From positions 181,163 through 245,162 of the forward strand of contig JAVSML010001088.1 of assembly GCA_038503035.1 (NCBI GenBank): a stretch of 64,000 nucleotides of DNA. The letters run 5' to 3'. Shown piece by piece: positions 12,838 to 23,982 of this stretch (within the stretch, counting starts at the first letter, position 1; each line of letters begins with the position of its first letter). Source of the stretch: Crocodylus rhombifer (lineage: Eukaryota > Chordata > Crocodylia > Crocodylidae). Both the position numbers and the translations under genes were made by a program. The notes below the pieces were generated by a model. The model was not told the DNA's origin. It searched no databases and worked only from the letters and a program-made list of their open reading frames with translations.

Positions 12838-14168
12838 TAGAGCTGTCAATTAATCACCATTAATTTGCACGATTAATGTGTTACTCGATGTTTGCATTCA
12901 TTTTTTTAAATGTGTTAATCGCTAATATGGTTTTGGAGCCTCCACCCATGCACTGCTCCATCACCGCCACCTCCAGACCACCCTGCAGGGCAGCAGTGGC
13001 AGCACAGAGGACCTCATGGTATCCAGGCGCAGATACGGGCAGCTGCCACGGGTGGGGGAAGGGCACACACAGACACGCAGACATACAGCCGCAGCCTACA
13101 GGAAGCCAGGAACACGGCCCAGCAGCATGTGAAGCACTGCCCAGCAGGCAAATCTGTGAAGGAGAAGGAATGTGGAGGAGGGAAGAGGTGTGTGTGTGGG
13201 GGGGGCAGATTGAGGCCCTCATGGTGAGGGAAGGAGTGGGGCAGATAAAGGGGCAAGGGCTGGGGTGAATGGGGCCCTGGGGCCAGGGCAGGAGCAGGTG
13301 GCTCATCCAGGGGTGTGTGTGTGGGGGGGGGTCTTGCTGCTGCACGCACCCTAGGGGAGGCATGGGGGACATGTGCCCCCAGATTTGTGTGTGGGGCAGA
13401 GGCAGGCTGCCACTGAAGACTGGGGCTCTGCGTCCTGCTGCCTTTCCTTTGGGTGCTGTGTGCTGGCTGTGCTGTGTCCCCTGCTCACCTTGGGGGGTGG
13501 GAGGCACAGCATGGCATTGCACAGCTTGTGGGGCAATGGCAGCAGGGCACAAAACCCAGCACGCAGCGGCAGCCTGCCTCCGCCCTGCGCACAAATCCAG
13601 GGGGCACATGCCCCCCAGGCCTGCCCCAGGGGTGCGCACAGCAGCAGAAGTGGCTCCCCCTCCATCTCTGGGCAAGCTGCCCATAGCTCTCTCCCAGGAC
13701 CCAACCTGGCTCTGGGGTCTCATTCACCCCAGCCCCTGCAACTGCCCCACTCCCTCCCTTACCCCCCCCCCTTTCCTACTGGCCAGTATATTTGTGTGTG
13801 TGTGTGGGGGGGATCTCTATCTGCCCCTCACTCCCAAGCCACAGCCCCCCCCAACCCTGCTGCTGCCCCTCACTCCCGACCCACAATACCCCACATCCTG
13901 CTAGGGTATGCAGGAACCCCCTTCCCCAGGCTCCAAATCCCCCCCCACATACCCACAGTCCCCCACACCTTCATACATTCCTCCCCCCCCCACACAACCC
14001 ACACCTACCCCCAACCATACAAAATCCATGCATTATTTTGCATAACTTTGAGTTTTTGTGCCTAATTTTGAGTTTTTAGCCTTGCAATTAAAATCGCAAT
14101 TAATTGCAATTATTTTTTTAATCGTGCAACTAAACATGAAAAATTGTTTTAGTTGTTTGACAGCCCTA
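12838..14168. mobile_element. hAT-type non-autonomous DNA transposon, 1.33 kb
   Basis: The left end TAGAGCTGTCAA and right end TTGACAGCCCTA are 12-bp inverted repeats with one mismatch. The flanks GTTATTAG (12830-12837) and CTTATTAG (14169-14176) match at 7 of 8 positions, which is the 8-bp target duplication expected of hAT elements. Subterminal DNA on both sides is rich in ATTAATcGC-like motifs (gcacgattaatg on the left, atcgcaattaattg on the right), likely transposase-binding repeats. The core (about 12,930-14,030) is GC-rich and folds on itself. No transposase motif is present; the long open frames in several registers simply reflect the lack of AT-rich stop codons. Confidence 0.85.
13226..13758. 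repeat. Long imperfect inverted repeat in the hAT core
   Basis: The left arm (about 13226-13465) pairs with the right arm (about 13535-13758) around a loop of about 70 bp. Good blocks are 'gggaaggagtggggcag' with 'ctgccccactccctccc', and 'gcagaggcaggctgcc' with 'ggcagcctgcctccgc'. The arms are diverged but collinear, so the core is a folded duplication. This explains the pairs of similar open frames on both strands. Confidence 0.75.
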
Positions 14169-14176
14169 CTTATTAG

Positions 14177-14591
14177 GTATTTAAGGATCCATAGAACTGT
14201 ACAATGTAAGTGTATAATTACAAAAGGGAAAAAAAAACTACAACTTATCTGATTATATTCTCATTTTTCTCTGGGCAAGAATGCATCTCTGACTTCCCAC
14301 AATAACTGATGTTTTTTCATCAATTAATCCCCTATGAATTAACACATCTATAAGTGCATTACATGTTAGGATAAAACAGTGATTGAAGATAGGTTGCAAA
14401 TAATTAGTGTTGTGCATATTTCTGTAACCATTTAATTTCACCCTTACCTCTTTTCAATGTATTTTTAGTTTATTCAGAAGTTAACTCTGGGTTACATTAG
14501 TCAAGGACATGTCTTTTGTAGTCATATGTGATGAGCTGGTTATCATCCCACACACAGAACAAAAGTGACATCAGAGGTAAAAGTAAAACAA
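14177..14591. other. Noncoding stretch
   Basis: AT-rich DNA between the hAT element and the CR1 cluster; nothing recognised. Confidence 0.5.
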
Positions 14592-14760
14592 TTCATAAAA
14601 TCAAAGAATCATCCTAAAGCAGGGCTGGAGAGGATATCAGAAGGTCATCTAGTCCAACTCCCTGCTCAGGGCTGGATCACCTCTACCATTCTTTACTATA
14701 TAAGTGCAGTCAAACTTATTCTTAAACTTGCATGAACAGCCTTCTTGCACAACTACCAAG
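14592..14760 (-). mobile_element. Old CR1 LINE, 3' end fragment
   Basis: 'cataaaatcaaagaatcat' followed by 'agggctggagaggatatcagaaggtcatctagtccaactccctgctca' is the reverse-complement 3' tail of a CR1 LINE: the (ATTCTATGA)n-like end, then the conserved hairpin region of the 3' UTR. The match fades after about 14,690. Its likely continuation is at 16,730-16,930, on the far side of a plus-strand CR1. Confidence 0.6.
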
Positions 14761-14867
14761 TGGCATGTCCTCCAAACACAAAGAGCATCCTAACTTGCCC
14801 CAGATAAAGCAGGGGGATGAAGGCACTGTCATTGCCTGCTCATGCCAGAGGAGCAGGATGACATTAG

Positions 14868-16037
14868 AGAGGGAGGTTGACATTGTATACCTTGCATACC
14901 TTGACTTCCAAAAGGCCCTTGATCTAATATCCCATGATGTTCTTGTGAGAAAATTGGATGACTGGGCTTAAATGTGAGACAGGTTGGTAGGGAGCTTGTT
15001 GTGGAGTAGGACCCAGAGAGTTCCAATGAATGGATCTTTGTCGTCTTGGTGAGAAGTGGCCAGTGATGTTCCTCAGGGGTTGATGCTTAGTCCAGGGCTT
15101 TTCAACATCTTTATCAATGATTTGGATGTGGGGATAAAGAGTTCACTGGACAAGTTCACAGACGACGCCATGCTATGGGGAAGCATGGCCACACTTGAAG
15201 ATAGGCTGCAGATGCAGGTGGACCTAGACAGACTAGCAAGTTGGATGGATCGGAATCAGATGAAATTCAACATTGAGTAATGTAAAGTGCTCCACCTGGG
15301 GACAACCCGCCCCGCTACACACCTACAGGCTTGGCAACACCAAACTGATCACCACCACGAATGAAAGGGCCCTGGGAGTAATAATAGACCACAGTATGAA
15401 AATGAGCCAGCAGTGCAATGCTGTAGCCAACAGAGCAAATAATACCCTGGCATGCATCAATCAGTGCATCTCCGGCAAAACTAAGGAAGTGATTCTTCCA
15501 CTCTACTTGGCAATGGTGAGACCGCAGATGGAATACTGTGTCCAGTACTGGGCACTGCACTTCAACAAGGATGTGGTAAAGCTCAAGAGAGTCCAAAGAA
15601 GAGCCACCCATGTGATCAGAGACTTCCATATGAGGAAAGGCTGAGGGACTTGGGCCTCTTCAGCCTAAAAAAGAGAAGGCTGAGAGGGGACTTGGTAGCA
15701 GCTTACTGCTACATCAGGGGAATACATCAAGGGCTCAGTAAACAACCATTCACCAGGGAACCCTTGTGGAAAACCAGGAGTAATGGCCATAAACTTCTGG
15801 AAAACCTTTTTAGACTTAACACTAGGAAAAACTTTATGGTTAGGGTGTCCAGACTATGTAATAAGCTCCCTCCAGAGGTGGTGCAATCATCCATCCTGGA
15901 AATCTTCAAAAGGAGACTGGACGGTCACCTCGCTGGGGTTACCTGACTCCCTGTTGTCTTTCCTGCCTGGTGCAGGGGAGCTGGATGCAATGATCTCCTG
16001 AGCTCCCTTCCAGCCCCTTACAATCTATGATTCTATG
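14868..16037 (+). pseudogene. CR1 LINE ORF2, 5'-truncated and frameshifted (reverse transcriptase)
   Basis: CR1 ORF2 encodes an endonuclease plus reverse transcriptase that copies its own RNA at the target site. This copy starts inside the RT domain (VDIVYL-YLDFQKA near 14877-14915, with the palm motif A region). It continues in another frame with VPQG and FNIFINDLD, then FTDD at about 15155-15166 where FADD is usual, then 'RLASWMDRNQMKFN'. A further frame (15273-15644) has the thumb-region pieces ILPLYLAMVRPQMEYCVQYW, and the C-terminal part runs at 15650-15946 (GLFSLKKRRLRGDLV; RLNTRKNFMVRV). The 3' end at 16037 reads acaatctatgattctatgaaa, the standard CR1 tail. At least four frame breaks or stops make it non-functional. 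The exact 5' junction lies between about 14,760 and 14,868. Confidence 0.85.
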
Positions 16038-16049
16038 AAAGTATTTTGT

Positions 16050-16729
16050 TAAAATATTTCAGATATCCAGAGAAGAGAACTATGGCATCTGCTGCAGAGG
16101 AAGGCAAAAATCCCCGCAGTCCAAGCCAATCTGTCCATGTTGTAAACTTCCTTCCTAATCCCAAATGTGGCAATCAGTCTAACCTTGAGTAGAAAAGTAA
16201 AACCCTCTAACCAATAAACTCTAGGTTTTTTAGTTTTAGAATACTATTGGCACGCCTTGATCAAAATCCCCAGTGTTGGCTACAGCCAGCACTCAATGCT
16301 TCTGAAGAAGGCAGGAAAAAAAAAAGCCTTTGACACGTACCAACAGAAGGGTACACAAAGCTCAGAAGCATGGGAAAACTAAACATCCTTCAAGCTGCAC
16401 CATAATACGATGGCTGCAAACAATTCCACGCATCACATGCCCTGACTAGAGAACTTTTCTTTTTGTCATTCTATCTCTTCCATAAATTTCTGCCAACTCT
16501 TTAATCACATACCCAAACTGGCAATGGAGCTCTGCTTTATTCTCTTGCTGCTGAGCATGGCCCTCTCCAATTTCTACCTGTTCCAGGCTTGTGATCTCCT
16601 AGTGATGCTTATATGTGGGTCAGGGGGAAGATCAATGGGGCTTCTGCGTGTTTGTTTTTCACTGCACTCTCCAGGGATTACTACTTTTGAATCATCCTTG
16701 ACCAACCTCTTCTTGATAAGTCTTGCTTC
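16050..16729. other. Unassigned stretch inside the CR1 cluster
   Basis: Includes 'agatatccagagaagagaactatggcatctgctgcagaggaagg' and 'cttccttcctaatcccaaatgtggcaatcag', phrases I associate with old sauropsid retroposon 3' regions but cannot place in a named family. A 79-codon frame at 16524-16763 is not a recognised protein. Confidence 0.3.
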
Positions 16730-16935
16730 ACTATTCAGTGAGGCAATTCCACAACTTCCCTAAGAAGTCTGTTTCACTGGCATATGGTTCTAACAATGGA
16801 GAAACTTTTCCTAATATCCAATCTAAACCTAGTTTTCTGCAATTTCAGGCCTTTGCTATGTGCCCTATTCTCCTCAATGAGTGAGAAGAAATGTCCTTCC
16901 TCTTTCTAATGAAAGCTCTTCAGATATTTGTAGAC
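16730..16935 (-). mobile_element. Old CR1 LINE, 3'-UTR/ORF2 end fragment
   Basis: 'aattccacaacttccctaagaa', 'aacttttcctaatatccaatctaaacc', 'tgcaatttcaggcctttgct' and 'ctcttcagatatttgtagactgctctcatg' follow in the order of the reverse complement of CR1's ORF2 end and 3' UTR. Order and orientation fit the tail at 14,592-14,760, so both may be one old element split by the younger plus-strand CR1 and other DNA. Confidence 0.55.
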
Positions 16936-17258
16936 TGCTCTCATGAAAAATGTGCCGTTTCATTTCATAGATTTGTCATGAGTTCATGTTAATATCTATT
17001 TTGCACAGATGTGAGTGGACTAGTTTCTTAGAAATATTATATTTCTGTAAATTCCATGCCTTAGGACTACCTGTATCTTTTTTGCTTAACTACTAATAAT
17101 TAAAATATCATATGGTGGTCATTTCACTGTGGATAAATGGGTGTAAAATACTGAGGAAATATACAATTTGTATATTATGTCTCAATAAAAATAATTCAGT
17201 CATGACTGAGATGATGTCCAGGAAAAATCATATGTACCACAATAAATGGTGCAACAGT

Positions 17259-17670
17259 GGGCATATCTACATGAGCTGACTAATTAGCTGCTCAGTAAAA
17301 GTGTCACCATCTACATGTGTGGTATTGTTAGGCTACAGTAAACTAATTAAGTCCACAGCTCTACACGAGTACTATGCTATAGTGGCATAGTTACATGTGG
17401 TGAATGCATGTGTAGATGGTTATGGCCTGGGCAAGAGGGTGCTACAGGGTGGGGGATGCCTGCCCCTCTCATGGCCCAGCCTGCCCCTCTGCAGCACATT
17501 GAGCCAGGCTGGAGCAGCCCCAGGCTGGCAGGCTGACTCCTGGGGACCCCCGCCAGCTGGGGCTGCTGTGCCCAGACCCAACAAGCTGCGGTCCAGGGCA
17601 CATGTGCAAACACTACACAAACTGTGCTGAAGTTTATTGTGTTAGATTAATAACATGCGTGGACGCACCC
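17259..17670 (+). mobile_element. TIR element with GC-rich core, GGGTGCATCTACATG family (copy A)
   Basis: The left end gggcatatctacatgag and right end catgcgtggacgcaccc are imperfect inverted repeats. The same triplet AGT stands immediately outside both ends (17256-17258 and 17671-17673), a candidate 3-bp target duplication. Body order: an AT-rich part with 'ttaggctacagtaaactaatta', then a GC-rich core (ctggctggagcagcccc, ggcaggctgactcctgggg), then 'gcacatgtgcaaaca…gtttattgtgttag'. The same order occurs at 24,965 and 56,561, and reversed at 33,925. No transposase. The superfamily is not settled; 3-bp duplications are known for PIF/Harbinger but the sequence differs from the usual TWA. Confidence 0.75.
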
Positions 17671-17673
17671 AGT

Positions 17674-18326
17674 ATGAGAGAACTAGAGAAATGTAAGCAT
17701 TTAGGGAAAAAAAAAATGGAAAATGATATGCCGTTGTAAAATAAGATTGGAAGAAGCACAGAGAAAAATAGGAGAAAGGAGGGATCAGTGGACCAGAGTT
17801 AGAAGAATGAAAGTGGGATATAGAAGATGACTGGATATAGAAAAGAAAAAGAAAAAAAAATCACATGTGGGGTATTTTAATTTGGTTTTTATTCCTATGT
17901 ATCTTATAATATAGTCTTTACAATACATGCAAGGAAAAAGCATTATTCTTGTGCTTTCGACATGGGAGATGAGGAATTCATTGTGTTCTGGAGAGAAGGA
18001 GGCTAACTGGGAGAGACAAGTAGAGGTTGTGATATCTAGATTTAGAGAGGGACAGGGGATCACAACTGAGGTCTGCAATGTTTTTGAAGAGTTACTAAAC
18101 TCTAGCTATTCTGTGTTGCCTCAAAATTCTGCTGTGCATCTCACTAAGAATCTTCAGTACACTGTCTCTTTTTCTAATTTAAAGTATTGTAGCTAAGGTA
18201 TGAAGTATAGGTACTGATCTGATATCCATTAATGTCAGTAGAAAGAGTTTAAGTCACTTAAATGGGTAAACAATTAGAGCAGATAATGTATAGTTATTCA
18301 TTTTCTAACATATAGATAGACAGATC
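17674..18326. other. Noncoding stretch
   Basis: AT-rich with A-runs near 17,708 and 17,852. No element recognised. Confidence 0.45.
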
Positions 18327-18348
18327 TGATCGATCAATTGATCGATCA
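18327..18348. repeat. Perfect 22-bp palindrome (GATC-rich)
   Basis: A perfect reverse palindrome centred on caattg with two gatcgatc arms. It contains overlapping GATC and ATCGAT sites and probably arose from a short GATC-type simple repeat. Confidence 0.9.
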
Positions 18349-18687
18349 ATCTATTATGACTCTGTTCTTTTTTCCCCTTTCCCTTAAGAACAAGAGATCC
18401 TCTCCCCTTCCAGGATCTGATGTAAATAATTGTCAACAAACTAAACAAAAGTTCAGGCTGACAAAAGGCACACTTGAATTTCACATACTAGAACTTAATA
18501 ACTATCAGCTCTCATATATTTGCAAGCTCAAGGCTAAATTGACAGCTGAAGGAATACAATTTATATGTATTCTTGGCCAGGGTGTTATCAGGGATAGGTA
18601 CTATGACAGATAAAGATATGCTAGGTATAGCTATATTGATCTGTATAGATAATCTTAGGTCATCTCAAAATGTCTCTCATCTACCGT

Positions 18688-19484
18688 CAGGGTTGCAAAC
18701 TGCCTTAAATTTACAGACAACTCCTTAAAAAAAAAAGACTAAAATACTCATTTATAAAGTCCATTGAAATAATGTATCTATCCTTAAAAAACTGAGAAAC
18801 AGTGAGATTGATTGAAGATCTGTCATTGGAATGAGGCTGGATGCAAGTATTGATGGACAGACAGAGCAGAGCAGCACCACCTTTTATCTGAGCTGGAGTG
18901 TAGCTCAGCACCCTTCTGGGATTTTTGGTCCATGGGGACCTCTGTAGCCTCTCCCCCAGCCACATGCTGCTCCTGTGTCCCATCTACCTGTAATGTTCAC
19001 CTCAAAGGTAGGCAGGGCTACATAGCCTTGGACAGTCTGAGACACCAGACAGAACAGGAAAGGGGTAGCGTGGATGGGATGGAGCTGCAGGGCTGGGAGG
19101 GCAAAGAAATGGTGAATGGGTGTCCATTCCAGGATGTGAGGAGCATGGCCAATGGAGATAATGCTGGGGATAGGCTGATGGGAACAGCCCAGTGTGTGCT
19201 GCAGTTTGGGCTATCCAGGTGTGGGGCTGAATTTTGTTCAGTTTAGACTACCCAGTTAAAATTTGTTTTCCCAGTTTTCTGGGTGGGGGCTTGAGCCAGA
19301 TTTAGAAAGCTGATGTTAAATCTCTAAATGTGAATCCAGCTCTTGTTATAGCCATCCAGGGCCTGGCACAAAAGTGACATTTACGTCATATTATATCATG
19401 AAACATATGTTACTAAAAAGTTACATTGCCACTAAAAAGTTTGCAGGATGTCAGTAAAAAAAAAATCTTGGGTTGGCAATCTGG
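18688..19484. mobile_element. Possible hAT-like non-autonomous element with CAGGGTTGC ends
   Basis: The left end CAGGGTTGCAAACT and right end GGGTTGGCAATCTG are loosely inverted (CAG..TTGC.AAC core), reminiscent of hAT elements with CAGTGTTGCCAACTC termini. The interior is moderately GC-rich with A-runs at 18,727 and 19,459. The flanks do not give a clean 8-bp duplication, so this remains tentative. Confidence 0.3.
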
Positions 19485-19486
19485 CC

Positions 19487-20311
19487 TACATCATACCTTA
19501 TAGAACAAAGCTGTCCATACTGTATTTATTATTTCTAGAACAAAGCACTAAGATGTGTGCCATGTTGTCTTGTGCTATGCAAGGTAGAGCCTGTCTTGGA
19601 ATTTGTCTGCAAGAATTTTTCTCCTTCTTGGCTTGTCTTTACTTATGGGTATTCAAGAGGTGAAAAGGGTTAAGAAAGACAAGAAATCAGAAGCAAGGAA
19701 TTGTGAGGTTGTTGTTAGGTGACTTCCTCTGCTTGAAGCCTGATCACACTACAAAATCAACTTCATACCCTAAAATTCAGCATATTTGGTGGTTGCTTTT
19801 AATAGCATGCAGTATAGTTTTGCTTGACTTTATACTTACACAGCTAGCTACCTCTCTTTGGGGTATAGGCAGTCATTGAAATAGACTTGGTTGACTGTAA
19901 CCATCAGTATAGACAGCATAGAGACCTAAAGCCATGGAGGGAGTGAGAAATGCTGATAATGGTACAGGGCAATGGCCTTAAGTACTACATGGTATTTTTT
20001 TGTTTATTTTTGCTTCTTTAAATACTTAATTTCACAGTAAAATGAAATGCATTCTCATCAGGCTACCACATGAGGATCTTCACATTTTGTCAGACATTTG
20101 TTCTTTGCCCTTCATATGGGAAATCCCTCTCCCCTGCCTCCCCCACCTCTCCCACTTCATGTAACATCTATGCCATATATTTTTGATGGGTCTGAATGAA
20201 AATATGGGCAAGCAAATTACATTCTAATCCCATACTTTAGCCTACTGCTATCAGAGCTGGATTAAGCTTCCCAGGCATCCTTGTCCCAGATATACTGAGA
20301 CTGTCCTCTGT
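19487..20311. other. Noncoding stretch
   Basis: No gene or repeat recognised. Confidence 0.45.
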
Positions 20312-20349
20312 ATAACTTGAATAGGGATGAAATAACTTGAATAGGGACA
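20312..20349. repeat. 20-bp tandem duplication
   Basis: ataacttgaatagggatga(a) is followed directly by ataacttgaatagggac. About 1.9 copies with nearly no divergence, next to the left end of a TIR element. Confidence 0.8.
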
Positions 20350-20356
20350 ATACACT

Positions 20357-20605
20357 GGACACATATACATGTGCATTAATGTGCTGTAGTTACTGCACAT
20401 TAAGTTTAGTACCTGTAATAACAGATAGTAACTTAATGTGCGGTAACTGGTGCTACAGCACAGTAGTGCCAGTGCATGCCTTTTTTACTGGTGCTAATGC
20501 ACGGGAGACTATGCATTAGCATATTAGTACAGCTTTTGCCATGACACCCTAATGCACAGTAGAATTAATCTACTACACGTTTAGCATTTGGTGTGGATAT
20601 TTGGG
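20357..20605 (+). mobile_element. Short TIR element, AT-rich GGGYRCATCTACA family
   Basis: Shares 'cattaatgtgctgtagttactgcacattaagtttagta' (in pieces) with the elements at 4,025 and 55,034. The left end ggacacatatacatgtg and right end ggtgtggatatttggg are degraded inverted repeats. The interior contains its own hairpin: 'ttactgcacattaag' pairs with 'cttaatgtgcggtaa' around a centre at about 20,422. No coding capacity. Confidence 0.6.
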
Positions 20606-22496
20606 TAGCTTTGCTCACTGTGAAGGGTCATTAGAATGGTTTCTCATTAAATTCCAAGTCAGTAAAAACATGCTAGAAGTATTTCAGATATCTATTCCCC
20701 ACTGAGATTATGGTGCAAGTAAGTAAGAACTCCTTTCTTTATCAGTTTATATCTGGAGTTCATTTGTTTGGTGGACCTGGTAAACTTAATATATAACTCA
20801 AATGTAAAGCCTGAGAAGCTATTGCAACTTAGTGGTGTACTTTACAGAGCACCTTTGTTTCCAACAGTTTGCAGCCACATTGTACAAAATCTGAACAATT
20901 AATTTGGATGCAGATGGCAGAGCTGACTTGTCTCCACCTTCCTGTCTTATTTAGCTTTTACTGGGTCTTTCCTAGATCTGGTAAAATTTCCCCTTTGCCT
21001 CTGACTTATGCCTTAAATTTCTAAGACATGGGAACAAGCCTTGAAGAACTCTGGGTAGACAGGGTCCCATGCATTCTCCGATTTCTTCCCCCCCCAGCAC
21101 CCGTTCAGTCAGCTTTATTGTAGATAGTGCTGAAGAAGGTGGATGGTACTAGTCCCCAGAAGGTTTTTGAAAGAACTGCTTGTTAATTACTGGCCAAGAT
21201 GGCTTCACATAGAAACAGCTTTCAAGTTTTTTATGCCATGACCCAGAAAACTATTGAAAGTATCCTGTGAGTACTTGAAATATGGATTGGATATTTAACC
21301 TGTAAAGATAAAAAAGGTATCCTTTTTAATTGGCTCTGATCATAATCAGTCTACAAGGTCCTTTACTATTTGTTCACTTATTCAAATTATTGCCATAAAA
21401 ATTCCCAAACTGTACTGTCTTGGACCAAAGAACCCTGATAAATTTCAAAATAATTGTACTCAGGTAGCAGCACTAGGAAGAAAGACCCCAGGCATAGACT
21501 ATGGAAAAATGATTTGCAGGTGGGCTAAAGTAATTCTAGAATTCGAGTTCACGATCTAGCATAGGAAGCTGAGGGTGTGTAAACGTTAATGGTGACACAC
21601 TATCCAGATGGCTAGTTAACCATGTGCAAGAAGACAGTACAGTGATTGTGTGAGAGAGAGCCAGATATTACACGTGAAGAAGTTTGACTCCATAACGTCA
21701 AACTTTCAAATATGGGAAAGAATTCCAAGCCACAGATTCCTTTAAGCGGATACGCTTACCTCTGAAAACGTTGAATATTCCTGATGGAATGTTAAATAGT
21801 GGATATTCTTAGATCACTGAGCATTACAGCCCTTCCATCATAGCTTCTGCTGTGAATAACTTCTTTAGGATCCTGTACCATTTGGCAAACTTAAAAAAAA
21901 AGCTTAAAAAAATGAGATCCATACAACAATGGGCATTTGCACAGTTTGGGCTGATTATCATGACATCTGCAAAGCTAAAAAGTAAAAGCCACAATGGTGT
22001 CACTTGGTCCTTTGATAATAATTTAGTGAAAATCCTCTAGGAACTGGCAGCAGTTGTTACAATAGAAGTTCCAGCATCAAGAAACGGGAACACCTGCAGG
22101 TGTTTGTTGTTACAAAGCTCTAAGCAGCACTCTAAGTGGTTCGAAGTAATATGATTCCAGACTAAAAATCAGATCACTCTGTGTCATAACACATCTTAGT
22201 AGTAGCCCTTGATACTTTGATTAGGTTTGGGATAAACTTTGAAAAGTATGTCACAGCATAGATTTTGTAAATCTTTCAAATTTATCAGATCGTTAATTTC
22301 TATAAAATGAGAGAGATGCATGGAACATCAAAGCATTAGAGGCTAAGAGGTTCTTAATACAACTGACTTCTTTGGAGTAGGACTTCTGTTTTTGTTATGT
22401 TTGCTATTCTGAGCTTGTACAATTATTTAGCACAATGAGCTGGCATCCCTAAACTACTGCAATGGGATTCTGAGAACTAACATGGGTGAAAGCACT
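20606..22496. other. Noncoding stretch
   Basis: Nothing recognised over about 1.9 kb apart from common A- and T-runs. Confidence 0.45.
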
Positions 22497-22735
22497 AAGA
22501 GAGGCATAGTAGTTCAGTGAATAAAACTGGTTTAGGGCTCATACCTCCTGGCTCTGCTGCATGAGCTTAGGCAAGTTTTTTCACCTATCTGTGGCTCTCT
22601 TTCCCGTCTCACCTTTTAGCCCTTGCCCATTCAGGTTATAAGTTAATTGATTCACATGCATCTATAGCAATTATTATACAGGAACTCCAGCTTCATTTGA
22701 GGCCTACAGCACTTACGATAAATAAATAAATGATT
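22497..22735 (+). mobile_element. MIR-like SINE
   Basis: Reads in MIR order: 'catagtagttcagtgaataaaactggtt' (A-box-bearing head), 'cctggctctgctgcatgagcttaggcaagttttttcacctatctgtggctct' (core), 'caggttataagttaattgattcacatgc', and a tail 'cctacagcacttacgataaataaata'. The full order over about 240 bp makes this the clearest MIR-type copy in the window. Confidence 0.65.
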
Positions 22736-22739
22736 TCCC

Positions 22740-23487
22740 TATTAAAACAAACATAAAACAAAAAACCCCACCAGAACAAACTAAGGGAAACCTTTACAAG
22801 ACTTACTCCATTTTTGCTAATGTCCAAGAAAAAGACATGGTAGCTTTCTGTAATAAAGCTCTAAATATGGGAATTTCAAGCTTGAACATGGTCATCTCTG
22901 AAGCACAATGCTTCCAGGCAGTGGCTGAACTGAGAGTGTTTGTAAGTACAATACTTGTGGTATATTTCTATATTTCTAAAGGGGTGATTTGCAGAAAGAG
23001 ATGCAGAATGTGCACAAGGGGAGAGGAGATTTGATTTGCTTATATATATATGTGTATTACTGGAAATGTGAATGAATAGCCTGAATTTTGCAAGAGCTTT
23101 ATAGACACCCATCTGGCTGTACACAGAAAGCTTGTTTACCTAACCAAAAAAAGCACAACACCTTCTGCAGAACAGCAATGTAGAAACTAGCCTGCAACCA
23201 TAACAATAAGAACCCAGTAAACAGGGTAGTGTCACAAATTCCTTCATTGCAGGTTCACTTTCAGTTTTTAAAAAATTGCACAGTGCACAATATGGACAAT
23301 GCTCATTAATGCAAAGCAATTCAAATTTTTTTTCCTCTCCTTATTGCTCAGTGTGTGGGCCTAAGCCTTATTTATGGTACATTATTCATACCCTAGTATG
23401 AAGACAGGATTAGGCATTTCTTCCTGGTGCTTTTAACAGAGATCAACACCACTAGGGTATAAGAATGATTCACAAACAGGACTGTAT
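22740..23487. other. Noncoding stretch
   Basis: No element recognised; short overlapping frames on both strands at 22837-23124 have no domain. Confidence 0.45.
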
Positions 23488-23575
23488 TTTCACAGCATCA
23501 TTAGGAAATGAAGACGTGTTGTTCTTCCTATTTTACAGATGTGAAATAAGGCACACGAGATTAAGTAAAAAATAT
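23488..23575 (-). mobile_element. MIR-like SINE fragment
   Basis: 'gcatcattaggaaatgaagac…cttcctattttacagatgtgaaataaggcaca' matches the reversed MIR core ('ccattttacagatg.ggaaac..aggca'). Truncated at both ends. Confidence 0.4.
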
Positions 23576-23644
23576 CCAATAATCTGTGCCACCCAATTTA
23601 AAGACAATGAGGGCTTGATTTTTTCAATATGATTTAGTACTTTT

Positions 23645-23982
23645 GGGTGTTTATACGCATGCTCCAGAAGTGAGGGGTGGGGTGTGTTTTAATTAGAGGG
23701 CTCCAAGAGCCGCTCTAATTTTAAAGTGCTTGGAGCATCTTGTGTATTAGTGTTCCCATGCTTAAAAATGGCAGCAGGGGCGCTTTAACTAAAATTCACT
23801 GAAAGAGCTTTATTTAAAGCGCCCCTGCTGCCATTTTGAAGTATGGAAACACTAATACACAAACCATTGGAGTCTGCTGGAGTACAGTAGTTACCATGCT
23901 TCAGCAGACTCGACTGAGTCTGCTCTGACATGCTCCAGTTACAGCGTGTTGGAGCAGTCTCACTGCTCATGTATAGGTGCTC
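23645..23982. mobile_element. Palindromic MITE (hairpin copy 1)
   Basis: The centre is a long hairpin: 23741-23787 pairs with 23815-23861 (44 of 47 positions, 27-nt loop), including 'ggcagcaggggcgcttta'. Outside it are 'ggtgtttatacgcatgctcc' on the left and 'ctgctcatgtataggtgc' on the right, loosely inverted and similar to the ends of the GGGTGCATCTACATG elements. A second copy lies reversed at 55,640. No coding capacity. Confidence 0.65.

Noticed and set aside
12881..13723. 280-codon minus-strand open frame, with long plus-strand frames over the same DNA
   Set aside because: It lies in the GC-rich hairpin core of a hAT element. Several registers on both strands are open together and the translation is Pro/His/Cys/Gly-rich low complexity, so lack of stops is compositional.
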